From: Trametopsis cervina
Taxonomy: Eukaryota; Basidiomycota; Agaricomycetes; Polyporales; Irpicaceae
DNA: 64,000 nt
Assembly (NCBI GenBank): GCA_022385755.1
Contig: MU278387.1
Coordinates: forward strand, 93,438-157,437
Direction of reading: 5' to 3'
A program made the position numbers and the translations under genes. Shown here in pieces: positions 1 to 12,779 of this stretch; position 1 is the stretch's first letter, and every line of letters starts with the position of its first letter. The notes under the pieces are model-generated. The model was not told the origin of the DNA, did not search any database, and worked only from the letters and a program-made list of their open reading frames with translations.

Positions 1-3000
1 TGCGGGGTTATATGGACCGCCACGACGTTTCAGGCTCAGAGGCGCCCATATACAAGAAAGAATTCCCATGGGATCGGATAAGTAAGGCACAGCACAGAAA
101 ATTCATTTATGCTGGATACACGACACAGATAGCACAGCATACGTGGCCAAGCAAATACTACGCAACTCCCATAGACCACGTACGTCCTTGAATCCAGTGT
201 AGCTGCTGTACTCGAATATTTCCTGGAATAACTGGACGCACAGGACACGCACCAGAAGAGGAAAGGTGAGTCAAAAGCTCATCCAGACGCCCGGAACAGC
301 CAACGGCACCGGACGCGTCGAGTCACATTGGTGCCATAATTAGCAATATGTCCGCTGACAAATGCGCCCGCGACGTGCGCGCCGTAACGCGCCCTCCCGC
401 CATCTTATCGCATTGCTCCGGAGGCGGTAGAGATAAGCAACGTCCGCTCTGTCGTCCGCTGTCCATGTCCAAGCGTCCACCGCCCGTGCTCCTTTCGAGA
501 GGGCTCTCCGGCACTGCACCGCAAAACCCACTATGGTCTGTGGTCGTGTATCCCTATGCACAGCTTTAGCCGCGAGACAGGAAGCTGACATGCACAGGAA
601 CCGACTGCCAGGGACCTGATGAAATACTCCTGTTCGGAGGACGCACAGTAGCGCGAACACTAAAAAACTTCAGAGGTCCAACCTCGTCGAGCGAGACAGC
701 GTCCAGAAAGCTTCCGCCATCGATGGAAATTGCTTTCGAACAAAATGGAGCCGCTTCTGTCACTGACCACACTGACCACAGCCCGTGCCGCAGGCTGCAA
801 GACAGCCGCGGTCCGGAATGTATGCTTAAGCGCAGTCCGTCCGAGCGAGATAAGTCCTCATCCCAGCCCAGGCGCAGCATCCGCCAGCTTACGCGTATGC
901 CTGGCATCCCTCTCCACGTCGAAAGGGACACGTAAAGGCATACGTAGATGGCTGGCGAATGCTGCGCTTGCGGGACCGTCTTCCCCAGACTGCGCGTCTG
1001 CGGACAGCATTCGACGAGACGCCTACTGTATCTGCACGTCCGACTCCTGACTGCGTACAGCCCCCTTGATGGGCTTATATGGAATGATTAATTCGCCCAA
1101 TAGAATCGGCTGTCCTTGTTCTGTCCACCCGTCCTCGTCGCAGATGTGCCGCATGCACGCTTGAAAAGCAGAACTTCCTCAGAGACATCGGAGCGCCAAG
1201 CCCTATTGAAACGCAGCGCTAGTGCCCCACAGCGACGGAACAGTAGTCTGGAGATCGCGCCAGCATGGGCGTAATCGGCCGAGTGAAAATGATTGGTGGT
1301 TGAGGGTTAGATGAGAAAGTGGCGGCGATATGTCGGTTCCTATGGCTGATAGTTGTCGCTCTTGCAAGCCCGTCGTGCGACGCGAGCTAGAGAGAAAAAC
1401 GACGACGGTGCCTGTCCTTGCTTGTCACGTTGCCACAGCGAAAGCCCCAAGATCCAAACAGGCAACCCCGACTATCACGCACACTCGGCCTATAGCGTAT
1501 GCACCGCGCTGCTACGGAAGATTGTCATGAGTGAAAGCCCACATCGTCGTCCTATGAAGTCGTCCAGTCAGCTTGTCACAGACGAGCGCCGAGAAATCAA
1601 GCTGACGAAGCGAGGAAGCCAGTGATGTGATGAATGTCGTCGTTGATGGGAGCAGCAGAGAGAAGCGCCGAGAAAAGAATCCAAGGGCGGAGGGCCAGGA
1701 GAACTTTCACAAGCAGGGTGCAGGGTGTACCGGTGTACTCGACCTTAGCGCAGACGAGGGTATTAGTCCGATAGCACAGCGGAGGCGAGCACGAGGGGCA
1801 GAGGCTGTGGGGTGGAGAGCCAATGGGAAAGATTGAAGACACCAACGATGAGCCTCTAACGGTCCGCGACGGACAACTGTCACCACATATCCAATGTACA
1901 ATCCGTGCGGCGGCGATACACGCAAGTCCTCCATGGTTAATGGGGAGACCCTGCGACTTCTAGTGCACGTGAAGGCGGTCTCTCAAGGGATATAAAGGCT
2001 GGGAACTGAGTCGCTGGTGTGCCGATGGGCTGTCTTGATAGCACATCTGGCTAGTGGAAGAGGAGTTCGGTATGACCAGCAGAGGTTCGTTGGATGTTGT
2101 GGTATGTTACTCCCCTAAGGATTTAAGGTAGGAAAATGCCACCGAATTAGCTTCAGAGAAGTTGATATACCAGACTCACATGTATCCTGCCACACCACCT
2201 AAAATCTCAGTCGTTGTAATGAATAGCGACGCCAATCTGATCCGTCATGGCGAGGTTGTAGCGGGGGTCTTGACCATTAGCCAGTCGCGATATCTGGAAC
2301 TTGAGTCGACGCGTCGCTCACGTGCCGGGAATGTTGAGCTCGAACCGTGTTAGAGTTTGGACTCACCCGTTCAGGTCAAACGCCTTCGCGTCCTCACACG
2401 TCTGGTGGTAGAGTTATAGCATCTGATGCATGCTTATAAAGCGCATATATGCGCATCGCACATGAGAAGACACGTCGATTGTGCAAAGCTGAACAGTTGA
2501 ACGCGAAGTTCAACTTGATACACAAAAGGCAATAAATTCCCACGCCACCAAGTTACGCGTTGAACGCGTGTTGAATCCATGAAAATAAAAGAAATAATGG
2601 AGATGAGAACAGAGGACGGCAGACGGAGGGGAGAAGTAAGAGGGGGAGGAGATGAGAGGAAGGGACAGCAAGGGGTCGAAGGAGAGAGAAAGGTGTGGCA
2701 GGCGCATGGTGTTTATAAATGTTTCGTTGAGTCATGACGTGAGCGCGCGCAAATTACTATTTTCGGCTCACGGAGCACAACCTCGGGACCGCCATGTGGC
2801 AAATTGCTCCGGATCCGGGAGGCTCCTCGCGGCTAACCTTACGCCAGAACAACTCTGAGAACCAACTTGACAGTTACAATCAAACAGCGAAGATACACGG
2901 AAAGTTATCTACGCCGCTACCAACATGTTGCTTTGAGTATATCACAGTACGAGTCGACACGGTTGTGTACACATCACCGAATGTTTGCTGACCGTACTGA

Positions 3001-3470
3001 CAGTACTCAGGAATATGAACATCGAAGTGTACTTTCACACCAATAGACTTACAGCGACCCTCATTCCGGGTAGCTCTCAACCACGCTCTGCAGAACCCTT
3101 CGTCGATTCACGTCGGCAACATAGGTGCGTAACGTTGTCAGTGGCACTCGAAGGCCGGTCACCTCGATGACCTCATCCAGTGCCACCCGGCCATGAGATG
3201 CGGTTCAGTCCACCAGCAGATCCAGCGTCCGCGCGAGCTAAAATCCAGCTGAAGGCCCTTTGTTAAAGCAGACCGGCCTCGAGATTAAATACTTAAACAG
3301 GCCCCACACGTGGCGAATAGACCGGGCGGCCATTGATGAGCACGCTCGCAAGGCCTTCGATCGTCTGGACGTCGCTGCCGCCATATAGCATTTCGTACTT
3401 CGTCGCAGCGCGGACTCTCAACCGGCCAACCCAACACCTCCCCATTGTCGTTGGCCGCAATGGACTCGAG
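1..3470. other. Intergenic / no convincing gene
   Basis: I see no open frame with protein-like composition, splice structure or a recognisable motif in most of this stretch. It contains an orphan TATA-like element near 1990, a perfect 14-bp palindrome at 2441-2454, and a cluster of GTTGAAC/GTTCAAC and ACGCGT motifs at 2495-2569. The right end (minus strand, about 3293-3440) encodes a short tail that reads like the C-terminus of a real protein, ending with the residues GRPVYSPRVGPV and a stop. I do not recognise its family, and nothing upstream of it on that strand continues the gene. Confidence 0.5.
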
Positions 3471-3472
3471 GT

Positions 3473-3478
3473 TATATA
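3473..3478 (+). promoter_or_regulatory. TATA box of zinc-finger-like gene
   Basis: TATATA lies about 80 bp upstream of the ATG at 3558. Transcription would then start near 3500, downstream of the in-frame ATG-less extension that begins at 3483. This favours the ATG at 3558 as the true start. Confidence 0.45.
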
Positions 3479-3557
3479 GAGCGTGCAGGAGCACGAACAA
3501 GATGCACAACAACATCTCACACACTCCTCATCATACACCCCACTTCTCAAACTCATC

Positions 3558-5113
3558 ATGCCCGCGACACGCACCACTGCAAAGCACGTCTCATCGAGCA
3601 TCGTGCACAATACTCCATACACTGCAGCCAGCTCTAACAGCCATGGAGCAGAAGGTTCGCGCGGTCCCTCCTTCGCGTTTGGAGAGAGTAACTGCAGCAA
3701 GACGAGGACAGTCCCACGCGACGCGACGCCCAAGCACGGACTTGCGACACGCGTCAATAGCAGCTACAGCGCGTCATCTCCCCTGTCAAGCACATTGTCA
3801 GACTCGTCCTCGGCCCCCGCCACGCCTCACTCCGCTTTCGCGTACGACTTCGCCGCCCCTCGTGAAGGTTCAAAGCCGGATATCCTGGACCACTTCAAGA
3901 GTCTGCTTGAGGCGAAGGGTTATAATCCTGAGACCCACCCTGCCACTAACCGGTTGGCCTTCACCGATAGCAGGGATCCCAATCAAGTCGTAAGTCTTTC
4001 CATTCGCGGCGTCTGCTGTCGGGAGCTGAACTGGCCTCTCCAGAGATACGGCTGTCTCCTCTGCCAGTGTTCGGTCAGTGGTAGAGACAGGCCTTCTATT
4101 CGACGAGCATGGCAGCGTCATATGGGGACCAAAATCCATGTTCAGGAAGTCGCCGCGAACACAGGCATCAGAGAATCTTCTCTAATGCAACACTTCAACA
4201 AATGCGAGTTCTGCAACGAGTACGTACTTCCATTATCCCTGCTCGATACAAGTAAGCTCACGAAAGGCATATTCGTAGACTCATATACCGTGACGATGCG
4301 ATGCTGAAACACCGGAGTGCATGTGCTCAGAATCCCAATCGCGACGTTTTCCCCTCAGTGAAGGCTACTTCCACTCGGAAAAGAGCTGCCAAGAAGGCGA
4401 TACATCGTGATTGCTTGGCGGATAGCACCATGTTCTCGCAGGGGAGCTCACACACCCCATCCCCCGTCATCCCTGCCGACTTTACCTCCATGGCGAGTCA
4501 TTCGGACATCTCGGACATCCCCCCTGCGCCCTACAACTCATACGCGAACCTATCTGATCCCAATGGACCTTGGCTGTTCGACCCGTCCCTAATGGCTTCA
4601 GACCTACCCCTGTTAGGAGCACCTATGATGCAAGACAGTCAACTCGATCCACAGGACTTCTACTCTTTCAGCGACACCGAGATTCAACAGGCCTCTCACC
4701 ACTTCTCGAGTCAATACATGTCTAGCCAGCTCAGTAGCCAGGCGTACGCCGAAAGCTGTTCCACGTTTATGCAGCAGTCTATGGACGACTACCGCATGCC
4801 CGTGGAGCAATCTCAGCACTACGCGTTTGACACACCAGTTGCACAATACCCGCAGTGGCAGGCTCCTCAACAGTCTGTGTATCAGGACCAATTCAATGGC
4901 TACAACCCGTATTTGGCATCTTCTCAATACTACGACACGCCCATCATCCCACCGGAGTACACAAACCCAACCCCCTCATCTCATCACACTCAGAATCATT
5001 TCACAGACTCCGTCCATTTTTCTACGAATAGACAAGCGCACAACTCTGGCCATTTAGACCTTTATGCTGGCCTCACTTATTCTCAAAGTACAATTAACAA
5101 CCATTATCCCTAA
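3558..5113 (+). CDS. Zinc-finger-like putative transcription factor
   Basis: Exons 3558-3989, 4044-4219 and 4279-5113 give a 480-residue protein; introns are 54 and 59 nt. The N-terminal third is Ser/Thr-rich and low-complexity. The middle (about residues 145-225) has paired cysteines and histidines: a CLLC pair, then HFNKCEFCNE, and a closing KHRSAC. This fits one or two C2HC/C2H2-like zinc sites and needs the second intron removed to be complete. The C-terminal half is rich in Ser, Gln, Tyr and Pro, as in fungal activation domains. I infer a nuclear DNA-binding regulator, but the family is not one I can name. Its last ~50 codons and 3' flank (4951-5277) are duplicated at 8857-9194. It converges on the GDH gene. 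Confidence 0.72.
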
Positions 5114-5617
5114 CTTCCTTCTGTCGACGCTCATTCAATGCGCGCTGATTTCAAGTTCTTAATTATCATTATGTATATTCTTTATTCGTCCCCGTATTTT
5201 AATCTAATTTATCTATCTCATTGCAGCAAACACTGTTTTCTCAACAGTATCGGCTGAACGTCTGACATGACCTCGCGGTTGGAGTCTTGCGCTCACACCG
5301 CTCACTGCCATCAAAGCACTCTTGATCGTGAATTCCTCCATAACCGTCAAGCAGTGACTGGCTCGGTATTGCCCTCGCCCATTAGTACCATGGTTTTACG
5401 CCTGGACAAGTCAGCCTGACACGGGAAATTTCGTGGCTCGCGCTCAGGCAAACCCCCGTCAAGCTCAAACGTTCAATCTGGATATCTCCGAGTGGAAGGA
5501 AAGTTAAGTGGTGTAGTTTTATACATGCTTCCTAGTTTTCTAACCAAGTCATTATTTTAGTACAGATCCGGCATGCTTAGGGTATTACTAGCACTCCAGT
5601 ATATTCTTCTTAGCCGT

Positions 5618-7357
<1,740 letters not shown>

Positions 7358-7980
7358 GGCTCAGTAGGGATGGATGAAGAATGGGAGAGGTATGCGATGG
7401 AGCAATATGTGTCTCGCGCTTGGATGATTTTATATTCGTTCGTCGAGTCACTAAAAACTTACCAGGGACTCGATCACCACAGAAGCACGCCAATTGGTCG
7501 ATACCATCCTTATCTTTCGACGATTTTCTCGCTAGCTCGAGGTGGTGACGCTTGTCATTGATCCAGTCCAGCAATAGCCCAGCTAAGCATCCACTGTGGA
7601 TTTAGTACAGCGGGGTAGCCGCTGCAGGGTGCCGTCATATCTCATCTGGCTATATCTGATAAGATAAGATGCACACTACAGTATTCTGAAACCGAAGATC
7701 TCCGAACTACGCTCACGACTGCGTGCGCTCTTTCCAAGACGCTTAGAGCCTCCTCCCCTGGTCGCACCACCACGTCCGCCGCGTCCACCGCCACTGCCTC
7801 TGGGTTCTACGCTCGACTGCTTTCTTTCCTTCTTTCTCTTCCACTCCTCGGTAGCCACCGTCACTTCTACCTCGCTATCCCTAAGCACCCATTGCCATCC
7901 ACGACGACGAACGTAATGGAGGCTAATCTTGCTAAACTGTCCGAATATCTTCTTTGAGAAGAACGCTCCTGCAACCCAAC

Positions 7981-8850
7981 ATGAATGCGACCAGAAGGCC
8001 ATACGGCTTACAGGCACGCCTGTTCACACGAGATCCATCTGGGTTGGACAGAGCTACACCGTCCTTAACAGCGAAGAGACTTGTTTTGTTCGGTTTCGCG
8101 CCGGCTACGCTGCCCTCGACATGGGATTTATCGGACATATTGAGCAAGCATACGGTCGATTCACGCCACGTCACGAGTCCATTGGCAAACTGGGCCAGCT
8201 TCATGTCTATACGATGCCTAATGTAGGAGGGGTCTCGATGTATCTTAGAGGATGCGTTAAACCAGAACTTCAGCCTTCGGAAGTATACGGTGCAAGACTT
8301 TGCTAGGTACGTCGATCTTAGTGTCCTATACGTTCTCTGTATTTGCTTATGTAGAAGAAATGTACAGCTGATCTAGCTCTGGTGATGCAGGTTTTTCGCC
8401 TCGGCATGGAATAACACGCCGAAACAGATGCAATGTCCAAGTCGCGCCTCGTTGCTCGATGAGTACTTGTCGGGACTCTCCCAGCTTCAGGTAGGGCTGT
8501 CCGAGCGCTCTCGCCCGACGCTGGCCGATTCCTTTTCGATGATCCCGAGCCTCTTGGATGCCAATTGGCCGCTGGTGCCCAACCTCATCGACCTGTTAGA
8601 GAATAACATCCACGTGAATATGGAGTCGGGCCACATTGGAGGAATTTGCGACTGGAAGGACGCCACCATTGGTCCTTTCGGGATGTCGTTCGGTGGCCTC
8701 GAGACCAGCATGGAGAAGCGACGATGAGCTGAGGCTGGCGGTACTGTTCCAGCCAGCAGGAACTACGGGACCTGTTCTGGGAGACATTGTACCAGGAGAT
8801 GGGAGGCGTCTCCGAGGAGCAGAAGAAGCTCATCGATGTGTCGAGACTGA
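7981..8850 (+). pseudogene. APH-like phosphotransferase pseudogene
   Basis: The pieces resemble fungal members of the phosphotransferase (APH / choline-kinase-like) superfamily. In order they are RLVLFGFAPATLPSTWDL, then KYTVQDFARFFASAWNNTP (needs an intron from about 8310 to 8392), then the Brenner-type catalytic region NLIDLLENNIHV, then GGICDWKDATIGPFG with the metal-binding DW motif, and finally FWETLYQEMGGVSEEQKKL. The gene is broken: an in-frame TAG at 8224-8226 splits the N-terminal part, a frameshift falls after GGLET near 8705-8730, and the usual catalytic His before Asp is Leu (LID). Downstream the reading frame runs directly into a copied piece of the zinc-finger gene. No intact copy is present here. 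Confidence 0.6.
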
Positions 8851-8856
8851 CTACTG

Positions 8857-9194
8857 CACCGGAGCACTACACAAACATGACCCCCTCATCGCATCGCACT
8901 CAGAATTATTTCATGGACTCCGTTAATTCTTCTACTAATAGACACGAGTATGATCCTGGCCAAATCGACGTTTATGCTGGTTTCACTCTATTCTCAAAGG
9001 ATATTCAATAGCCTTCATCCCTAACGTCTTTCTGTCCACGCTCGTTTGATGCATTCCAATTTCAGGATCTTGCTTCTCATTACTGTATATATACTCTCTA
9101 TTTCAGACATCTTAGTCCGGTTTTCCGCCTCGTCGCACGCAGCGAGTAAAGTTTTCTCAATATTATCGGTTGAACGCTTGAAATAGCTTCGCCT
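8857..9194 (+). repeat. Duplicated 3' end of the zinc-finger gene
   Basis: This segment matches 4951-5277 (C-terminal codons plus 3' flank of the zinc-finger-like gene) in the same orientation, with many substitutions. Shared translated words are TPSSHRTQN versus TPSSHHTQN and YAGFT versus YAGLT. The non-coding flank is also shared, including GTCCACGCTCG versus GTCGACGCTCA and a TTTTCTCAA...ATCGG stretch. The copy is fused in frame behind the phosphotransferase relic and ends at a stop at 9009-9011. It is a partial segmental duplication, not an independent gene. Confidence 0.8.
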
Positions 9195-10240
9195 ACATCG
9201 CAGGCGTCTAATCAATGTCAAACGTTGCCACCGACTTCACGTCGCGTCCAGGAACGCGTAGTACAGTACCAGCAAACAACCATTATGCGCTGCATTCTCA
9301 ATCAAGGTTCCAGCCCGTGCAGAACGCACGCACCATCTCGACTCCATCTGTTCGACTATCATTCGAACCCTGGCCGACCTGAACGCATACTGTGCATTAG
9401 CTAGACAGATTATTAGCAGCGCGGTGCCAACGCATTCACAACGTTGGAGGAAGGAGGATACGATCAAGTCGAAAGCAACGTGAGCATCATGATTGGTTTG
9501 AGTCACTCCGTCCGTTCTGTGCTTCGCCGCTCATGACCTCGGCGTATTCTAGACGAGGAGAAGTTTGATGCCATTCAATGATAGTAGCCAGTGCCCTCAG
9601 CTTCTTGTCTCCTCGGCAAGTAGCCATGGTTGGGTGACCGACGACAGCGGTCGACGCACGATTGGAGACCTAGCACCTCGAACTAGTCTACTTACCCTCG
9701 CAAACTGCATATACACCGAGGCAGTCGCAGGAAAGATACGGTCTGCAGTGGTATACACCTCAGGACGTAAGCATCTCCGGCATTCACTGGCCCGCCGGTG
9801 ACCCGAGTGCAGAAGCAACAATACTTTATACAACCAGGTGAGTATACCCACCCGTATTGCCTTGTAAACATGTTGACATATGAAGCCACCAAGGTGTACT
9901 TTCCGATAGAGACTGCTTTGACAGGTGTGACCCAGAACCCTTGCAAGCGGTCAGTGGTGATAGGTCATGTTAGTCCGTTCCTATCGACCATACCCTCAAA
10001 GGTTCACACTTTGTATACCCATGTGTTTCTTTCCGCAGCTGACCGCACAAACATAGTAATACCCCCACCCACATCGAGGCTGCCTTTCACCTCGGCATCC
10101 GCGTGCCGATCATGGTGAGACTGTCCTTAGGCGGCGAACTTCATCGTCTTACCCTGAGCGTTCCCCGTGTGTAGAGATCTGCTGCCGACATGTCATGACC
10201 ATGTCTGCTGACAGTGTTCTCCAGTGCTCACAGCAGCAGC
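9195..10240. other. Intergenic / no convincing gene
   Basis: Only short overlapping frames without recognisable motifs are present. Nothing here can be supported as a gene. It contains the upstream region of the first P450 gene. Confidence 0.4.
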
Positions 10241-10247
10241 ATAAAAG
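10241..10247 (+). promoter_or_regulatory. TATA-like element of P450 gene 1
   Basis: ATAAAAGG lies only about 18 bp before the ATG at 10259 but about 80 bp before the ATG at 10322. If it is the promoter, the mRNA starts downstream of 10259 and the later ATG is used. Confidence 0.35.
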
Positions 10248-10321
10248 GGCGAGTGAATATGGTCGACTTGGCTCATCCCAGCCTACCCGGAATCTATATC
10301 GCTCACCTCGCTCTCACTACT

Positions 10322-12326
10322 ATGACATTCATCTCAGACGTCATTGGCAAGATTACCAACCGCGACCCATTCGCTATCATTCTGGCCCTTGCAGGCGTGG
10401 TCGCGTTGGTTCACTTCGTACCTTACTTCTTGGATCGTCACAACATCCGTCGCTACCCAGGACCACTCCTAGCGTCGTTGTCCGATGGGTGGCTCTCCTG
10501 GATTGCAGTCCGAGGCACCATTAACGTGGCCATCGCAGATGAGCACGCTAAACATGGTATTTCCCTTATCTTATTATTGGATTCACCGCACACTCATCGC
10601 ACGCATTGCAGGGAAATTTGTGCGCATCACCCCCGACCAGGTCTCCATCGCAGATATCTCAGCGTTGCACACTATCTACGGCCACAGTGTTGGCCACGGC
10701 ACCCCCGTCAAATCTGATCTTTACAAGGCCTTCAACCCGTTCCACGAGATGCAGACCATATTCACGACAGCGTCGAGAGAGGAGCATGCTCGAAAGCGAA
10801 AATTAATTGCAAACACTTTCTCTCTCAAGAGCGTGCTGGACTACGAGCCGGTTGTGCGGAAATACAACCGCATATTGATGCAACATTGGGACCGTATGTG
10901 CGCCTCCGCTGCCAAGGGCATCGGGGGTACTGTTGGCCAATGCAGCTGGAAAGTCAAGGATGGATATGCGTTCTTTGATTGCCTTACATGTGAGTCAAGG
11001 ATACGTGCAATGTTTCACCCAATAATCTGACTCTGCAACAGGGTTCCATTATCAGGTCTACGATATTATAGGTATGTCACTTGGGATATGGCTTTATGAA
11101 TAAGAAGTGATGGCTTCCGCACTGCAGGTGATCTGGTCTTCGACGGTCCTTACGGTATGACGGCTAGCGTAAGCGATACCGCCCAGATAGCTCGCTCTAG
11201 AGAGGCTGCAATGAATTCATATGGCCTCGAAGAAGCGAAACTGGACTACATATCCATCCCAGTCGTGAAAGCTGCCCACGGTCGTAGCCAATACACCATC
11301 GCTATCGGGGTACTTCCCAAATGGTTGCGCCCGTTGTTCAAGAGATTGCCCTGGTATAGCTGGAGAGCAGAAGCGATGGAACATATCACAACGCTGGCGG
11401 TCACGGCTGTGGTGAGGAGGCTGAAGAAGGCGACGGAAGTTAGGTCAAACAACATTCTATCAAGGTATCTGGATGCGACCGACGAGAATGGGCAACGGAT
11501 GGGGAAGGTGGAGTTGAGTGCCGAGGCCATGACTCTGCTGATTGCTGGTACAGATACAACATCAAAGTGAGTGCTGGTGTTTGACACGCACCTCCCTCGA
11601 CACGCGTGTGACTCACGTCTATCTCAGCTCCAGCGCGGTCATCACACACTACGTGGCGGCTCACCCAGAGGTCCAGAAGAAACTCCAGCGCGAATTAGAT
11701 GACGCCCTGGGACCGCCGAGTGGCGAGACCTTAGAGGACGGGCAGGTTACTGCGGGTTCTTACGAACAGCTGAAGCACCTACCCTATCTCCAGGACGTGC
11801 TGAACGAAGGTCTTCGTCTCTATTCAACAGTCGGCATCGGTCTTCCCCGTGTTGTACCTGAGGAAGGTCTGACCGTCCTTGGAGAAACATTCGCACCAGG
11901 AACAATTGTAAGCGTCCCAACGTACATCCTCCATAGGGACAAATCTATTTGGGGAGACGACGCCGACCAGTTTGTCCCTGAGAGATGGTCTCGAGAGAAT
12001 AAGTCCGAGATGCAGAAAGCATTCGCGCCCTTCTCTATCGGTCCTCGGTCAGTTGTATCAGTTTTACTCTGGAACAGCAACTGATGTCTTCAAAAGGGCA
12101 TGCGTTGGAAGGAACCTTGCCTGGATGGAGATGCTGATCTTTTTGGGGAACTTGTTCCATAGATACGAGTTCACCATGATCGATCCAAGCTACAAGGTAA
12201 TAGTTTTTCTTGTACTTTGCGTCATGACAATAAGGGCTAAATGTCTTCGGGTAGCTTTCTATTCGCGACGCTTTCTTGCGTAAGCCACAGGAGTCCATGG
12301 TTGGAATCAAGCGGAGGAATTGTTGA
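10322..12326 (+). CDS. Cytochrome P450 monooxygenase 1
   Basis: Exons 10322-10556, 10612-10989, 11042-11071, 11128-11566, 11628-12047, 12097-12196 and 12255-12326 give 557 residues. The N-terminus carries one hydrophobic anchor (AIILALAGVVALVHFVPYF) followed by the proline hinge RRYPGP, typical of ER-bound class II fungal P450s. Conserved parts are the I-helix oxygen-binding AGTDTTS, the K-helix ExxR in NEGLRLYS, the PERW motif, and the heme-cysteine loop FSIGPRACVGRNLA, formed across an intron. The substrate is unknown; overall it resembles basidiomycete benzoate-hydroxylase-like P450s. An in-frame ATG at 10259 would add 21 residues. The third exon is only 30 nt. It reads away from the P450 at 18.3 kb, with the RING gene between. 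Confidence 0.9.
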
Positions 12327-12640
12327 GCATTGGGTAACGCGACGTATGAATGTGTGAAATGTGTTCCAAGTGCGGCTCCAAACGGAGTCTGGACCCACTG
12401 CATGTGTAGTAATCATCGAGTTTCAGGAGAATTCATAAGAATCTGTCTTGACACACAACCGTTGTGTGCCAGACTGACTCGTGCTGTGAGCGACCTTGTC
12501 CTTGTGTGCGACAGAGCACTTCGTCCGTGGTGATTATGTGTAAGGAGTTATGAGGTATAATATTTCAGACAAGACCATTTGTGGCCTTGTCGAAGCACTC
12601 GGAATGTTCCAGGGATGGCGAGACGTCATTAATAATCGTT
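12327..12640. other. Intergenic spacer
   Basis: This is the 3' flank of P450 gene 1 and the upstream region of the RING gene. Apart from the TATA box at 12641 I see no feature. Confidence 0.4.
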
Positions 12641-12646
12641 TATAAA
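12641..12646 (+). promoter_or_regulatory. TATA box of RING gene
   Basis: TATAAA lies about 135 bp upstream of the ATG at 12780. The open frame extends upstream to 12675 but without an ATG, so the ATG at 12780 is the first available start after the expected transcription start. Confidence 0.45.
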
Positions 12647-12779
12647 CGCCCGATATCTTAGCCATGCGGGGGAATTGGCTGCACATCGCATCCACCACCA
12701 CTACCACGACGTTCCCCTTCACCACTACTACTCACATATAGGCGATATTTCCCGTACATCATATTTTTACGACGCCAAT

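Noticed and set aside
1..3470. Genes in the first 3.5 kb
   Set aside because: Frames are short, overlap on both strands and lack motifs and splice logic.
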